Assembly: GCF_025716875.1 (NCBI RefSeq)
Contig: NZ_JAOVZB010000004.1
Coordinates: 1 to 64,000 of the forward strand
Origin: Marinomonas sargassi
Lineage (GTDB): Bacteria; Pseudomonadota; Gammaproteobacteria; Pseudomonadales; Marinomonadaceae
DNA length: 64,000 nt
Direction: 5' to 3'
Shown: one piece after another, positions 9,654 to 20,790 of the stretch
How the letters are laid out: every line of letters starts with the position of its first letter
How positions within the stretch are numbered: position 1 is the stretch's first letter
The notes under the pieces: generated by a model
The model's input: only the letters and a program-made list of their open reading frames with translations
Databases searched by the model: none
Told to the model about the DNA's origin: nothing
Program-made: the position numbers and the translations under genes

Positions 9654-10730
9654 ATGAGCAATGCACGTCTTGAAGACTTAAATATCGCCTCTTTCTCGTC
9701 TTTAGTAACACCTACAGAACTTAAGAAAGAACTACCTATCAGCGAGACAGTTAGCAACCATGTCTCAGCCTCTCGTGAAGTCATCAAAAACATCATGGAT
9801 GGCAAAGATCATCGCTTAGCAATTGTTATCGGACCATGCTCTATACATGACCCCGAAGCAGCACTTGATTATGCAAAGCGACTGAAGGTTCTTGCGGAGA
9901 AGTTAGACGATACCCTGTATATCATCATGCGTGCATATTTTGAAAAACCTCGTACAACGGTTGGTTGGAAAGGTTTAATCAATGATCCAAATCTAGACGG
10001 CACATTCGATATCAATAAAGGTATTCGTATTGGTCGTAAATTACTGATCGATTTAGCTGAACAAGGCTTACCTCTTGCAACTGAAGCATTGGATCCAATT
10101 TCACCTCAGTACATCCAAGACCTAATCAGTTGGTCTGCGATTGGTGCTCGTACCACTGAGTCACAGACTCACCGTGAAATGGCATCAGGCCTTTCCGGCC
10201 CTGTAGGCTTCAAAAACGGTACAGATGGTTCAATGAAAGTTGCTGTAAATGCTATGCAGTCTGTTTCCCATGGCCACTCTTTCCTTGGCATTAACGAAGA
10301 AGGGCAAGTTAGTATCGTCAACACCAAGGGTAATGCTTATGGCCACCTAGTACTTCGTGGTGGTAACGGCAAGCCAAACTACGATGCAGAACATGTGGCT
10401 AAAAGTGAAGAAGCTCTTACTGCAGCAAACTTGAAACACAACATTATGGTTGATTGCTCCCATGAGAATTCGAACAAGCAGCCTGAGAAACAAGTGACTG
10501 TAACGGAAGACTCAACTCAGCAAATCCTTGATGGTAACCACTCTATTATGGGATTAATGATCGAAAGTAACATTGGCTGGGGCAACCAGAAAGTGCCTGC
10601 TAATTTATGTGACCTAGAATACGGCGTGTCTATTACAGACGCTTGTATTGATTGGGAAGCAACAGAGAAAAGTCTAACGACTATGGCAAATGCATTACGC
10701 GACGTATTGCCAAAGCGTAAGCGCTCTTAA
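9654..10730 (+). CDS. aroG: 3-deoxy-7-phosphoheptulonate (DAHP) synthase, AroG/AroF/AroH type
   Basis: A 358-residue class I alpha DAHP synthase, which joins phosphoenolpyruvate and erythrose 4-phosphate in the first step of the shikimate pathway. Diagnostic segments are VIGPCSIHD (about residue 58, metal-binding Cys), MRAYFEKPRTTVGWKGLINDP, GARTTESQTHREMASGLSGPVGFKNGTDG and RGGNGKPNYD. The isozyme class, and hence which aromatic amino acid feeds back on it, cannot be assigned by eye; the symbol is nominal. AGGA nine bases upstream is the ribosome site. A terminator follows and no neighbour shares the pathway, although aroA lies about 37 kb away. Confidence 0.95.
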   Translation: MSNARLEDLNIASFSSLVTPTELKKELPISETVSNHVSASREVIKNIMDGKDHRLAIVIGPCSIHDPEAALDYAKRLKVLAEKLDDTLYIIMRAYFEKPRTTVGWKGLINDPNLDGTFDINKGIRIGRKLLIDLAEQGLPLATEALDPISPQYIQDLISWSAIGARTTESQTHREMASGLSGPVGFKNGTDGSMKVAVNAMQSVSHGHSFLGINEEGQVSIVNTKGNAYGHLVLRGGNGKPNYDAEHVAKSEEALTAANLKHNIMVDCSHENSNKQPEKQVTVTEDSTQQILDGNHSIMGLMIESNIGWGNQKVPANLCDLEYGVSITDACIDWEATEKSLTTMANALRDVLPKRKRS

Positions 10731-10748
10731 TAAATAAAAAACTCGTAA

Positions 10749-10786
10749 TAAAAAAGGGTTAATCTGAGAAGATTAACCCTTTTTTA
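10749..10786 (+). terminator. Rho-independent terminator of aroG
   Basis: The stem AAAAAGGGTTAATC at 10751-10764 pairs perfectly with 10771-10784 around a six-base loop and ends in a T-run. It is symmetric enough to act on the opposite strand too, behind nfuA. Confidence 0.9.
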
Positions 10787-10858
10787 TGTCTTTCTACTTT
10801 CTAATCTGGCATCAAAGCTAATCAGGTATATAAGCCAATCAAACATCAAACCCGACAA

Positions 10859-11440
10859 TTACATGAAAGCGTTATCCGTCACAGTGTGATCCGTAGAATC
10901 TTTAACAGCCGTTAATGCTGGCACTTTCTCAATAAGCGTTTTCTCAACACCTTCTTTCAGCGTTAGATCTACCGCACTACAACCTTGGCAGCCACCACCA
11001 AATTTAAGCACAGCAACACTACCGTCCAACACTTCAACCAAACTCACTTCACCACCGTGGGAAGCCAAACCTGGATTAATATCAGAATATAAAACGTAGT
11101 TTATTTGATCTTCAATCGGGCTATCTTCAGTAACTTTAGGCATCTTGGCATTAGGAGCCTTGATGGTTAATTGCCCACCCATTTTCTCAGTCGCATAATC
11201 AACAAATGCTTCATCTAAGAAATTAACAGACATTTTTTCAATGTAAACTTTCAACTTAGGGAGGTTTAATATTTCGTCAGTAGGGTTCACTTCATCTGGT
11301 CGACAGTAAGCAAGGCAGGTTTCTGCATGGGGTGTGCCCGGTTGCTGAATAAAAATACGTACAGCAATCCCTTCAACACCTTGTTTTTCAAGCAGAGAGG
11401 ATAAGTATTCTTGTGCCCCATCTGTAATAGTAATATTCAT
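10859..11440 (-). CDS. nfuA: Fe-S biogenesis scaffold/carrier NfuA
   Basis: A 193-residue NfuA, which carries [4Fe-4S] clusters to apoproteins. The N-terminal half (residues 1-95) is a degenerate A-type scaffold domain; the C-terminal half is a NifU-like domain with the cluster-binding [15 protein letters not shown] motif (CxxC at about residue 150). Length and two-domain order match the family. It is divergent from cysI, whose product needs a [4Fe-4S] cluster next to sirohaem, so the neighbourhood makes sense although a direct partnership is not shown. Confidence 0.95.
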   Translation of the reverse strand: MNITITDGAQEYLSSLLEKQGVEGIAVRIFIQQPGTPHAETCLAYCRPDEVNPTDEILNLPKLKVYIEKMSVNFLDEAFVDYATEKMGGQLTIKAPNAKMPKVTEDSPIEDQINYVLYSDINPGLASHGGEVSLVEVLDGSVAVLKFGGGCQGCSAVDLTLKEGVEKTLIEKVPALTAVKDSTDHTVTDNAFM

Positions 11441-11626
11441 ATATACCCTTCTAAATATTCATAACAATCAATGCACCTATATTACCGCAGTTCCCCAACA
11501 AAAAACAAAGACCCAGTAAAAAACTAAGGTATTTTTCGGCATTTTTGCCACCCACTTGAGACCCGTTCTCAAACACTGAAAGATTAATAAGGCTTATTAG
11601 CAAAACCGCTAAAGATATAGATAAAT

Positions 11627-11643
11627 ATTCATTTTTAGAATAA
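11627..11643. promoter_or_regulatory. Candidate CysB-type operator upstream of cysI
   Basis: ATTCATTTTTAGAATAAAG lies about 55 bases before the cysI start codon and repeats the palindrome found between cysB and the TSUP gene at 8731-8747. A TATTAT stretch just downstream (near 11655) could be a -10 element. The assignment to CysB is inferred. Confidence 0.4.
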
Positions 11644-11699
11644 AGGATGTTTGCTATTATAAGGCAACTAAAATTTATCAATCACGGTTCATAATCACT

Positions 11700-13361
11700 A
11701 TGTATCAATACGACGCCATTGACCAACAACTTGTTGAAGAGCGTGTAGCGCAGTTTCGCGACCAAACACGACGCTTCTTAAACAATGAATTACCTGAGTT
11801 AGAATTCTTGCCGCTTCGTCTGCAAAACGGCCTATACGTTCAGCGCCACGCGCCAATGTTACGTATCGCTATTCCTTACGGTATGCTCTCTAGTACTCAA
11901 TTAAGAAGACTTGCTGACATTAGCTGTCGTTATGACCGCTCTTACGGTCATTTCAGTACACGTCAGAACTTACAATTAAACTGGCCAAAACTAGAAGACG
12001 TGCCAGACATATTAGCTGAATTAGCTGAAGTTCAAATGCACGCAGTACAAACCAGTGGTAACTGTATTCGTAATACGACAACAGACCAATATGCTGGTGT
12101 TATTTCTGATGAGGTTGTTGACCCCCGCCCTTACTGTGAGCTGATTCGTCAATGGTCTACGTTCCACCCAGAATTTGCCTTCTTACCTCGTAAATTCAAA
12201 ATTGCAGTGAACGCAACAGAGTCTGCTGACCGTGCAGCGACTCAAGTTCATGACATTGGCTTACACATTAAAAAGAACGAAGCTGGTAACATAGGTTTTA
12301 AAGTCATTGTCGGTGGCGGCCTTGGTCGTACTCCTATGATTGGCGTGACCATCAGCGAGTTTATAGCTCGCGAGGACATCCTAACTTACCTAGACGCTAT
12401 TATTCGTGTTTATAACCAAAACGGTGACAGAAAAAACAAGTATAAAGCGCGTATTAAAATCTTAGTGAAAGCGTTAGGTATAGAAGATTTCCGTTCTCGT
12501 GTAGACGCAGAATGGGCTCATCTAAAAGGTAAAGAAGGTACTGTACCAACAAGCGAATTTGACAGACTAGCAAACTTCTTCAGCGAACCTGCTTATGAAG
12601 CATTAAGTGATCAGCCTGATACCCTAACGAGTAAACTAGCTGACAGTGCCGGCTTTGCCCGATGGTATGAGCGCAATACCTTTGCCCATAAAAAAGCTGG
12701 CTATCGCATTGTCACTCTATCACTGAAAAAAGCCGGTCAAGCACCCGGTGATGCAACTGCAGAGCAAATGCAAAAAGCCGCTGATCTAGCTGACAAATAT
12801 AGCCTTGGTGAACTTCGCGTTACTCATGAGCAAAACCTTGTTCTTGCAGATGTTCGTCAAGACCAATTGGCAGAGTTATGGGACGCAGCAAAAGAAGCTG
12901 GTTTTGCAACACCTACCCTAGGCCTACTAACGGATATGATTTGTTGCCCCGGTGGTGACTTCTGCGCATTAGCGAATGCAAAATCAATCCCTATTGCCGC
13001 TCAAATCCAAGATACCTTCAACGATCTTGACTACCTACATGATCTAGGTGAAATTGACTTGAATATTTCAGGTTGTATGAACGCTTGTGGTCATCACCAT
13101 GTGGGCAACCTAGGTATTTTAGGTGTTGATAAGAAAGGCGAAGAGTTCTATCAAGTTTCTATTGGTGGTGCGTCTGGCCACGATGCGAGCATTGGTAAAA
13201 TCATTGGCCCTTCTTTTGCCGAAGAAGAAATCAGCTACGTTCTCCAACAAATATTGGATGTTTACGTAAACAACCGTTTCGAAGATGAACGCTTCATCGA
13301 TACCTATCGCCGTCTTGGCATCAAACCATACAAAGAGGCCGCTTATGCCAAAGCTAATTAA
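11700..13361 (+). CDS. cysI: Assimilatory sulfite reductase haemoprotein, Pseudomonas type
   Basis: A 553-residue sirohaem/[4Fe-4S] reductase that reduces sulfite to sulfide by six electrons. The N-terminus YDQ-like QQLVEERVAQFRDQTRRFL and LPLRLQNGLYVQRHAPMLRIAIPYG match the P. aeruginosa CysI group rather than the enterobacterial NADPH-dependent enzyme. Cluster and sirohaem cysteines are in DMICCPGGDFCALANAKS (about residue 420) and LNISGCMNACGHHHVGNLG (about 455). The substrate-binding arginines lie in the STRQNLQLNW and SGNCIRNTTTDQYAG regions. No cysJ partner is nearby. The downstream DUF934 gene overlaps by 17 bases and is probably translationally coupled. Confidence 0.93.
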   Translation: MYQYDAIDQQLVEERVAQFRDQTRRFLNNELPELEFLPLRLQNGLYVQRHAPMLRIAIPYGMLSSTQLRRLADISCRYDRSYGHFSTRQNLQLNWPKLEDVPDILAELAEVQMHAVQTSGNCIRNTTTDQYAGVISDEVVDPRPYCELIRQWSTFHPEFAFLPRKFKIAVNATESADRAATQVHDIGLHIKKNEAGNIGFKVIVGGGLGRTPMIGVTISEFIAREDILTYLDAIIRVYNQNGDRKNKYKARIKILVKALGIEDFRSRVDAEWAHLKGKEGTVPTSEFDRLANFFSEPAYEALSDQPDTLTSKLADSAGFARWYERNTFAHKKAGYRIVTLSLKKAGQAPGDATAEQMQKAADLADKYSLGELRVTHEQNLVLADVRQDQLAELWDAAKEAGFATPTLGLLTDMICCPGGDFCALANAKSIPIAAQIQDTFNDLDYLHDLGEIDLNISGCMNACGHHHVGNLGILGVDKKGEEFYQVSIGGASGHDASIGKIIGPSFAEEEISYVLQQILDVYVNNRFEDERFIDTYRRLGIKPYKEAAYAKAN

Positions 13362-13821
13362 AAACGGAGAAATTATCGACAACCCGTTCACTTGGTTGCA
13401 AGACGCTGAACAAACTGCAACAGCAGAGCACATTGTACCAGTACAAAAATGGCTTTCAGAGAAAGACAGTATTGGCGAAGTTGCTGGTGTTTGGTTAGAC
13501 GCTGGAGAAGGCGTTGAATGTTTAGAAGGTGTTGACCTTAGCCAATTCAAAGTAATCGGCGTTAACTTCCCTGCTTTCGCAGACGGCCGCGGTTTTAGCT
13601 ACGCTCGTCTTCTCAAAGAAAGACTAAATTACCAAGGTGAGATTAGAGCATTGGGTAACTTTATCCCAGATCAACTTGGTTATTTATTACGCGTTGGTTT
13701 TACTAGCTTTGATTTTCCAGAATCTATTGATCTTGAAAAAGCACTTGCTTTGCACAGCCCTTTCACTGTTGCATACCAAGGCGATGTACATGACCCGAGG
13801 CCTATATTTTTACGCCGCTAA
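13345..13821 (+). CDS. DUF934 protein, sulfite-reductase partner
   Basis: A 158-residue DUF934 protein. Genes of this family nearly always follow Pseudomonas-type cysI and are thought to assist sulfite reduction; the biochemical role is not settled. Recognisable phrases are LDAGEGVECLEGVDLSQF, INFPAF-like VNFPAFADGRGFSYARLLRE-like VNFPAFADGRGFSY, and GEIRALGNFIPDQLGYLLRVGF. The open frame extends upstream to 13285 inside cysI, but the ATG at 13345 has AAAGAGG six bases before it and gives the usual N-terminus, MPKLIKNGEI. It overlaps the end of cysI by 17 bases and ends just before a terminator, so the two form one operon. Confidence 0.88.
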   Translation: MPKLIKNGEIIDNPFTWLQDAEQTATAEHIVPVQKWLSEKDSIGEVAGVWLDAGEGVECLEGVDLSQFKVIGVNFPAFADGRGFSYARLLKERLNYQGEIRALGNFIPDQLGYLLRVGFTSFDFPESIDLEKALALHSPFTVAYQGDVHDPRPIFLRR

Positions 13822-13846
13822 GGCAAAAAATAGACTTCTATTCTGT

Positions 13847-13873
13847 AAAAGGCCATTTCGATGGCCTTTTTCT
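13847..13873 (+). terminator. Terminator of the cysI-DUF934 operon
   Basis: A 9-bp stem (AAAGGCCAT with ATGGCCTTT) closes a TTCG loop at 13857-13860 and is followed by a T-run. Confidence 0.88.
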
Positions 13874-13945
13874 ATTGCGTATTCAATCACCGATGATTAT
13901 CGTACTAAAGGATTAAAGTGATTGATTATTAAAGGAACTCACAAC

Positions 13946-14614
13946 GTGTCTAAAAAACGCTTTACAGGCTTACTTATTGGCGCCCTTCTTTCTAGCGCCG
14001 CCCAAGCGACTACCCTATATGTTTCAGATATCCAATTCGTTTCTATTCGTGAAGGTGTTAGCAACAATACCAGAGCGGTAGAAAGAGGCCTAAAAAGTGG
14101 TACGCCGCTGGAGCTAATAGAACAAAGTAATGGTTACACCAAGGTTCGTACGCCATCAGGAAATGAAGGCTGGGTAGCAGATTATTTTCTCAGTGAGACA
14201 CGCGTTAGTCGAGACCAACTTCTCCGCCTTGAAAATCGCTTAACTACAAGTGCGGAAACCAACAACACACTTACCGAGTCACTTAACGAAAGTCAGCAGA
14301 CCATAGCTGAGTTAAACGAAGTGAAAGCACTACTGGAACAAGAAAACAGCTCATTAAAGCAACAGTTAGAAGAAGGCTATAAAATCACCGAACAAGCGCA
14401 AGTTATCGTGGCTGAAAATGAAAGCACTAGCTATCAAATTGAAAGCTATAAGCAGCAAGCTGAGATTTCAACACAACAACTACAAAGCGCTCAGGATAAT
14501 AGCCAGCAATATTGGTTCTTAATAGGTGTGGGAACATTGTTCTCTGGACTTTTATTAGGCGTGCTACTGCCATCTTTAAAACGCAAGAAGAAAACCTCTG
14601 ACACTTGGTTCTAA
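13946..14614 (+). CDS. SH3-domain envelope protein, TIGR04211/YgiM type
   Basis: A 222-residue protein predicted to be exported and anchored in the membrane. An N-terminal signal peptide (KKRFTGLLIGALLSSAAQA) is followed by a bacterial SH3 domain (about residues 23-88: YVSDIQFVSIREG, PLELIEQSNGYTKVRTPSGNEGWVADYFLS), then a long coiled coil (about 90-185). One C-terminal membrane helix (YWFLIGVGTLFSGLLLGVLL) ends in a basic tail. This order matches the TIGR04211 family. The frame opens with TTG at 13922, but GTG at 13946 has AAAGGA at 13931-13936 and yields a cleaner signal peptide, so I use it. Function in the family is not established; cell-envelope binding is likely. Confidence 0.82.
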   Translation: MSKKRFTGLLIGALLSSAAQATTLYVSDIQFVSIREGVSNNTRAVERGLKSGTPLELIEQSNGYTKVRTPSGNEGWVADYFLSETRVSRDQLLRLENRLTTSAETNNTLTESLNESQQTIAELNEVKALLEQENSSLKQQLEEGYKITEQAQVIVAENESTSYQIESYKQQAEISTQQLQSAQDNSQQYWFLIGVGTLFSGLLLGVLLPSLKRKKKTSDTWF

Positions 14615-14653
14615 TGACTAGCTCTAGTGACTAATTCTAACTAAAGGTACTGT

Positions 14654-15829
14654 ATGGAAGCATCAATCGTTCACTCCTTCTTTCTGATTTTTGCAGGAGC
14701 CGCCGTTGTTGCTTCCATAGCACTCTACACCAGACAACCTATGTTGATTGCCTATATAGCATTAGGCGTACTTTTTGGTCCTTCCGTTTTATCTTTAATA
14801 GATGAACCTAAGCTCATGGATGAAATGAGCCATATAGGCATCATATTCTTGCTGTTCTTGCTGGGTTTGGATATGCAACCCAGTCACCTACTCAACATGC
14901 TTAAAAAAGCTTCTTGGATCGCTTTACTCAGTTCAGCAGCCTTCGCACTTTTAGGTTACAGTGTCGCCCTACTTTGTGGTTACACAAACATAGAAAGCCT
15001 AGTTATTGGTGTCGCTATGATGTTCTCAAGCACCATAGTTTGTATCAAGCTTCTTCCTACCACGGTTCTACACCACAAACACACGGGTGAATTAGTCGTT
15101 GGGTTATTGTTATTGCAAGACATCATCGCTATCGCAGTATTACTTGTTCTCTATAGTATGTCTGGCAATGACGGCGACAGTCAGAACATCATGCAATACA
15201 TCAAGCCCCTAATAAGCCTACCTTTGCTAGTTTGTGGCGCATTCTTATTCGTCAAATATGTGCTATTAAAACTCATCGCAAAGTTCGACCGTTTTCACGA
15301 ATATATCTTTTTAGTATCCATTGGCTGGTGTTTATCTATGGCAGTACTGGCTGAAACGCTTGGCTTATCGGCTGAGATGGGTGCCTTTATTGGCGGTGTT
15401 GCCTTAGCAACCAGCCCAATATCCCAATACATAGCTACCCATTTAAAGCCACTGAGAGACTTCTTCTTAGTGTTGTTCTTCTTTTCTATTGGTGCCAGCT
15501 TCAACCTAGACCTTTTAGGACAAGTTATTATTCCAGCTCTCATTCTGGCCATTGGTTCCCTAGCAATAAAACCTGTTGTGTTTCGATACCTGCTGCAAGG
15601 CATTAAAGAAAAAGCCAGTACCTCTTGGGAAGTGGGTTTTCGACTTGGTCAAGTCAGTGAGTTCTCGTTGCTCATCGCTTATCTAGCAGCCAATATCGGT
15701 TTGATTGGCATTGAGGCATCTCACGTGATTCAGGCAACGGCCATATTAAGTTTTGCTCTATCCACTTACGTTGTCATTCTTAACTTTCCTTCGCCAATTG
15801 CCCTGTCAAACAAACTGCGTAGAGATTAA
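14654..15829 (+). CDS. Monovalent cation:proton antiporter, CPA2/KefB-like
   Basis: A 391-residue protein with about 11-12 membrane helices, of the CPA2 sodium/potassium:proton exchanger family. FGPSVLSLIDEPKLMDEMSHIGIIFLLFLLGLDMQPSHL (about residues 41-79) and LLLLQDIIAIAVLLVLYSM (about 152-170) are hallmarks; the polar QD pair in the second segment lies where CPA2 ion-binding residues occur. The cytoplasmic Rossmann TrkA-N domain found in KefB and KefC is absent, because the protein ends after the membrane domain. It lies 39 bases after the SH3 gene on the same strand. The transported ion is not determinable here. Confidence 0.88.
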   Translation: MEASIVHSFFLIFAGAAVVASIALYTRQPMLIAYIALGVLFGPSVLSLIDEPKLMDEMSHIGIIFLLFLLGLDMQPSHLLNMLKKASWIALLSSAAFALLGYSVALLCGYTNIESLVIGVAMMFSSTIVCIKLLPTTVLHHKHTGELVVGLLLLQDIIAIAVLLVLYSMSGNDGDSQNIMQYIKPLISLPLLVCGAFLFVKYVLLKLIAKFDRFHEYIFLVSIGWCLSMAVLAETLGLSAEMGAFIGGVALATSPISQYIATHLKPLRDFFLVLFFFSIGASFNLDLLGQVIIPALILAIGSLAIKPVVFRYLLQGIKEKASTSWEVGFRLGQVSEFSLLIAYLAANIGLIGIEASHVIQATAILSFALSTYVVILNFPSPIALSNKLRRD

Positions 15830-15941
15830 TGTTTTAACGAATCTCTACGCCCTAAAATGGCTTCTTAAACATTTATCTCTATCAAAGCATCTTACCCCTT
15901 CCTTTGAGCATGAAAAATATAATAGAATAGCGCGAAAATAT

Positions 15942-15972
15942 TTGGCTTTAGAAACTAAAAGCCATGTATAAT
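15942..15972 (+). promoter_or_regulatory. Candidate promoter of the EF-G2 gene
   Basis: A TATAAT -10 at 15967-15972 is followed by a GC-rich AACGCGC discriminator, as is common for translation genes. The best -35 match, TTGGCT at 15942-15947, is 19 bp away, longer than ideal. Confidence 0.45.
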
Positions 15973-16011
15973 AACGCGCAAATTTCGTCCTCAATAATTT
16001 AGAGTAATGTA

Positions 16012-18096
<2,085 letters not shown>

Positions 18097-18111
18097 GCTT
18101 TTCTTTAAGTT

Positions 18112-18149
18112 AAAAAAAACCGATGCATGAAAATGCATCGGTTTTTTTA
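18112..18149 (+). terminator. Rho-independent terminator of the EF-G2 gene
   Basis: The stem AACCGATGCAT pairs with ATGCATCGGTT around a GAAA loop, with seven T residues after it. Confidence 0.92.
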
Positions 18150-18193
18150 TGCCTTGAAAAACTTGCATTCAACCTTTTCTGCTACGCAGGTAC

Positions 18194-18219
18194 AAAAAAG
18201 GAGCCAAAAGGCCCCTTTT
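18194..18219 (-). terminator. Terminator of the aldo/keto reductase gene
   Basis: On the minus strand, a 10-bp stem (AAAAGGGGCC with GGCTCCTTTT, one G-U pair) closes a TTTT loop and runs into a T-tract. It is about 30 bases beyond the stop codon. Confidence 0.75.
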
Positions 18220-18247
18220 CCAATTCATATCATCAGACTCTCTTTCA

Positions 18248-19300
18248 TTAGAAAGGCACTGGGTACTCTCTAAAGACAGACATAATCTCAGCCATAGCAT
18301 CATCATTTAATAGCATATCAAAGGCATCCATATCCTCTTTTAGCTGATCTAAAGACGTTGCACCAATAATGGTAGAAGTAACCCCATCTACTCGATCACA
18401 CCAAGCCAAAGCCAGCTGAGCAGGCGTCATACCGTATTTCTTAGCAACATCAGCATAGCCTTTAACCGCATTGTTCACATGCTCTGTATCACGGAACAAG
18501 CCATGACGATGCTCCATACCCCAACGGCTGCCTTGTGGTCTGGCACCATCAATATACTTGCCAGTTAACGCACCTGCCGCCAGTGGTGACCATGGCAAAT
18601 AGGCCACATCTTCATGCACACAGTTTTCAATCAGATAAGGCCAGTCTTTAGCATGTAGAAGGCTGAATTCATTTTGAATGGAAGCCACTCGCGGTAAGTC
18701 ATGCTCATCGCTCAAGCGAATATATTCATTAATGCCCCAAGTCGTATCATCGGATAAACCATAATGGCGAATCTTACCAGCCTTAATACAAGTATCTATT
18801 GCTTGGAGAATTTCCAACATCTGCTCTGAATGTGCTTTTCTATCTACATCCGAGAATGTGATATGACCCGGAAAATGCTTGGCAAAATGAGGAGAAACAC
18901 GATTTGGCCAATGTAGCTGATAAAGATCAATATAGTCAGTTTGTAAACGCTTTAAAGATTCGTCTACTGCAGTGATCACACCTTCCCCAGTAATTGGGCC
19001 ACCGCCTCGTATATATGGTAAACCCGGCCCAGCAATCTTTGTGGCCAAAACAAACTCTTCACGGCGTGAAGGGTTTCGAGATAGCCAATCACCTATGATA
19101 GTTTCTGTTTTGCCATAAGATTCAGGTGTTGGTGGAACAGAATACATTTCTGCGGTATCAATAAAATTCACACCATTCGCTAAAGCGTAATCCAGTTGAA
19201 TATCTGCATCTGCTTGAGTATTTTGCGTCCCCCAAGTCATAGTGCCTAAGCACACTCGAGAAACATCTAAACCAGTTCGGCCAAGTGGCACATATTTCAT
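18248..19300 (-). CDS. Aldo/keto reductase, Tas-like
   Basis: A 350-residue NADPH-dependent aldo/keto reductase with a TIM-barrel fold, closest in form to the E. coli Tas group. The catalytic tetrad is visible: Asp and Tyr in NFIDTAEMY (about residues 46-54), Lys in LATKIAG (about 84) and His in LYQLHWPNR (about 133). The C-terminal NADP-binding stretch (GATSLDQLKEDMDAFD) is intact. The natural substrate is unknown. It is a single gene with its own terminator, convergent with the EF-G2 gene. Confidence 0.88.
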   Translation of the reverse strand: MKYVPLGRTGLDVSRVCLGTMTWGTQNTQADADIQLDYALANGVNFIDTAEMYSVPPTPESYGKTETIIGDWLSRNPSRREEFVLATKIAGPGLPYIRGGGPITGEGVITAVDESLKRLQTDYIDLYQLHWPNRVSPHFAKHFPGHITFSDVDRKAHSEQMLEILQAIDTCIKAGKIRHYGLSDDTTWGINEYIRLSDEHDLPRVASIQNEFSLLHAKDWPYLIENCVHEDVAYLPWSPLAAGALTGKYIDGARPQGSRWGMEHRHGLFRDTEHVNNAVKGYADVAKKYGMTPAQLALAWCDRVDGVTSTIIGATSLDQLKEDMDAFDMLLNDDAMAEIMSVFREYPVPF

Positions 19301-19358
19301 CGTTATTATCCTTTAAATTTAAATAGCACAACATTAGTAGTCTCTCGCGAGACCCTAA

Positions 19359-20546
19359 TCACTTTTTATCTAATAAATGTTCGTAACGCTGATCTGTTAA
19401 TGACTTAAGAAATGCCACCAAAGCATCTACACGGCGCTCATCAAAAGCTGGCCCTACTTCCAAGTTCTCAAAGTCAATATTCTGAGCGACTTCAGGCTCT
19501 CCCCACACTTCCCCCGTTTCAGGGTTGATAGTGCGACTTCGATTGTTGTACTTGTCATAGAACAAAATCGTGGTGCGTAAATCTTGGAATACACCATTGT
19601 GCATGTAAGGCCCTGTTACAGCGACATTGCGAAGCGTCGGTACTTTAAACTTACCCGCTTGTGTTGGATCGCTGATATCTGGGTTATCTAATAAGCCTTG
19701 GTCAATAACGCCTCCATTACGAGCCACTAAAGCAGGGTTTGCTGGCACACCAATATTGCGATACTCATAATTCGTAAAGGTTTCTTGATCAAAGAAAGGC
19801 GACTTATTTAGCTGATGACACAAATTACAGTTAGTAAATTGTGGTGAAAAGAAGAGCGTCTTACCTAGCTCTTCTTCAGGAGTAAGCTTTATCTCTCCCC
19901 TCAAAGCTCTATCGTAGCGGGAGTCAAAGGGCATAAATAAAGCCGTCTTCTCAAAAGTCGCTAGCGCATCACTAATGGCCACATAACCTTTGGGAACATC
20001 ATCCAAAATACCTTCGCCATATAAATCATTGAACATGGTTACATAACGACCATTCTCTTTAACTCGTTCCACTACGGATGCTTCTGATGGCATTGCCATC
20101 TCTACTTCATTAATAAAAGGCCCTTGCGCCTGTTCAACCAATCCAGACGAGCGACCATCAAGAAACTGGCCTCCCCTATATTCGCCACTCGACATACGAT
20201 GGAAAGGTGGAGCAAAAGCCGCATAAGCTGCTGACGGCGTATTTCGGCCACCAATGGATTGTCCATCACTGCCTAAAGATACCGCCCCATCTAACACATC
20301 ATTTCTTTTATCCACAAAACCATTGGCCAAATCATGGCAAGTGGCACAGGATTGATTACGCTCTTTAGATAGATTGGTATCAAAAAAAAGTTGCGACCCT
20401 AATAAGGCTTTAGGATTCGTCGAAGAAATAGGCAGCTCAGCAGGAGCATTGGAAGATTTATTCACTTTTGTAGGTGGGCTTATGGGTTCACCGCACGCCG
20501 TAAGTAAAATACTAATAGGTATCAAGCTGATAAGAATACGTAGCAT
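19359..20546 (-). CDS. Di-haem cytochrome c peroxidase family lipoprotein
   Basis: A 395-residue member of the bacterial cytochrome c peroxidase/MauG family. Two CxxCH haem sites are present: CATCH (about residue 70) and CNLCH (about 241), followed by TGPYMHNGVFQDLRTT, which provides the usual C-terminal-haem axial Met region. The frame opens at 20594, but the ATG at 20546 begins a lipoprotein signal peptide with lipobox LLTAC (Cys18), so I choose it. The mature enzyme would be anchored in the membrane facing the periplasm. The classical family reduces hydrogen peroxide with electrons from a small cytochrome; the lipid anchor is less usual. Neighbours give no further clue. Confidence 0.87.
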   Translation of the reverse strand: MLRILISLIPISILLTACGEPISPPTKVNKSSNAPAELPISSTNPKALLGSQLFFDTNLSKERNQSCATCHDLANGFVDKRNDVLDGAVSLGSDGQSIGGRNTPSAAYAAFAPPFHRMSSGEYRGGQFLDGRSSGLVEQAQGPFINEVEMAMPSEASVVERVKENGRYVTMFNDLYGEGILDDVPKGYVAISDALATFEKTALFMPFDSRYDRALRGEIKLTPEEELGKTLFFSPQFTNCNLCHQLNKSPFFDQETFTNYEYRNIGVPANPALVARNGGVIDQGLLDNPDISDPTQAGKFKVPTLRNVAVTGPYMHNGVFQDLRTTILFYDKYNNRSRTINPETGEVWGEPEVAQNIDFENLEVGPAFDERRVDALVAFLKSLTDQRYEHLLDKK

Positions 20547-20790
20547 TATGAAAGCTCTGACTAATGAAGTGAACACCTTTAATAATACACACATAAAACC
20601 TCTAAGTCATACTATCCATAGACGCTTCAGGAACGGCTGCACTTCTAATGTGCTTCCCTAAAGCTACAATGCTCAATAAAAAAACATAGATATAAACTAT
20701 TGTTTTATATTGTTTTTTTAGACTTACTTACATACTTGTTCCCTAATCTCTGGGGACAACTTACGCACCATTTATAGGCAAGGTTCACTT

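Noticed and set aside
11451..11681. 76-codon hydrophobic frame between nfuA and cysI
   Set aside because: It starts with TTG without a ribosome site, fills the cysI promoter region, and resembles AT-rich noise.
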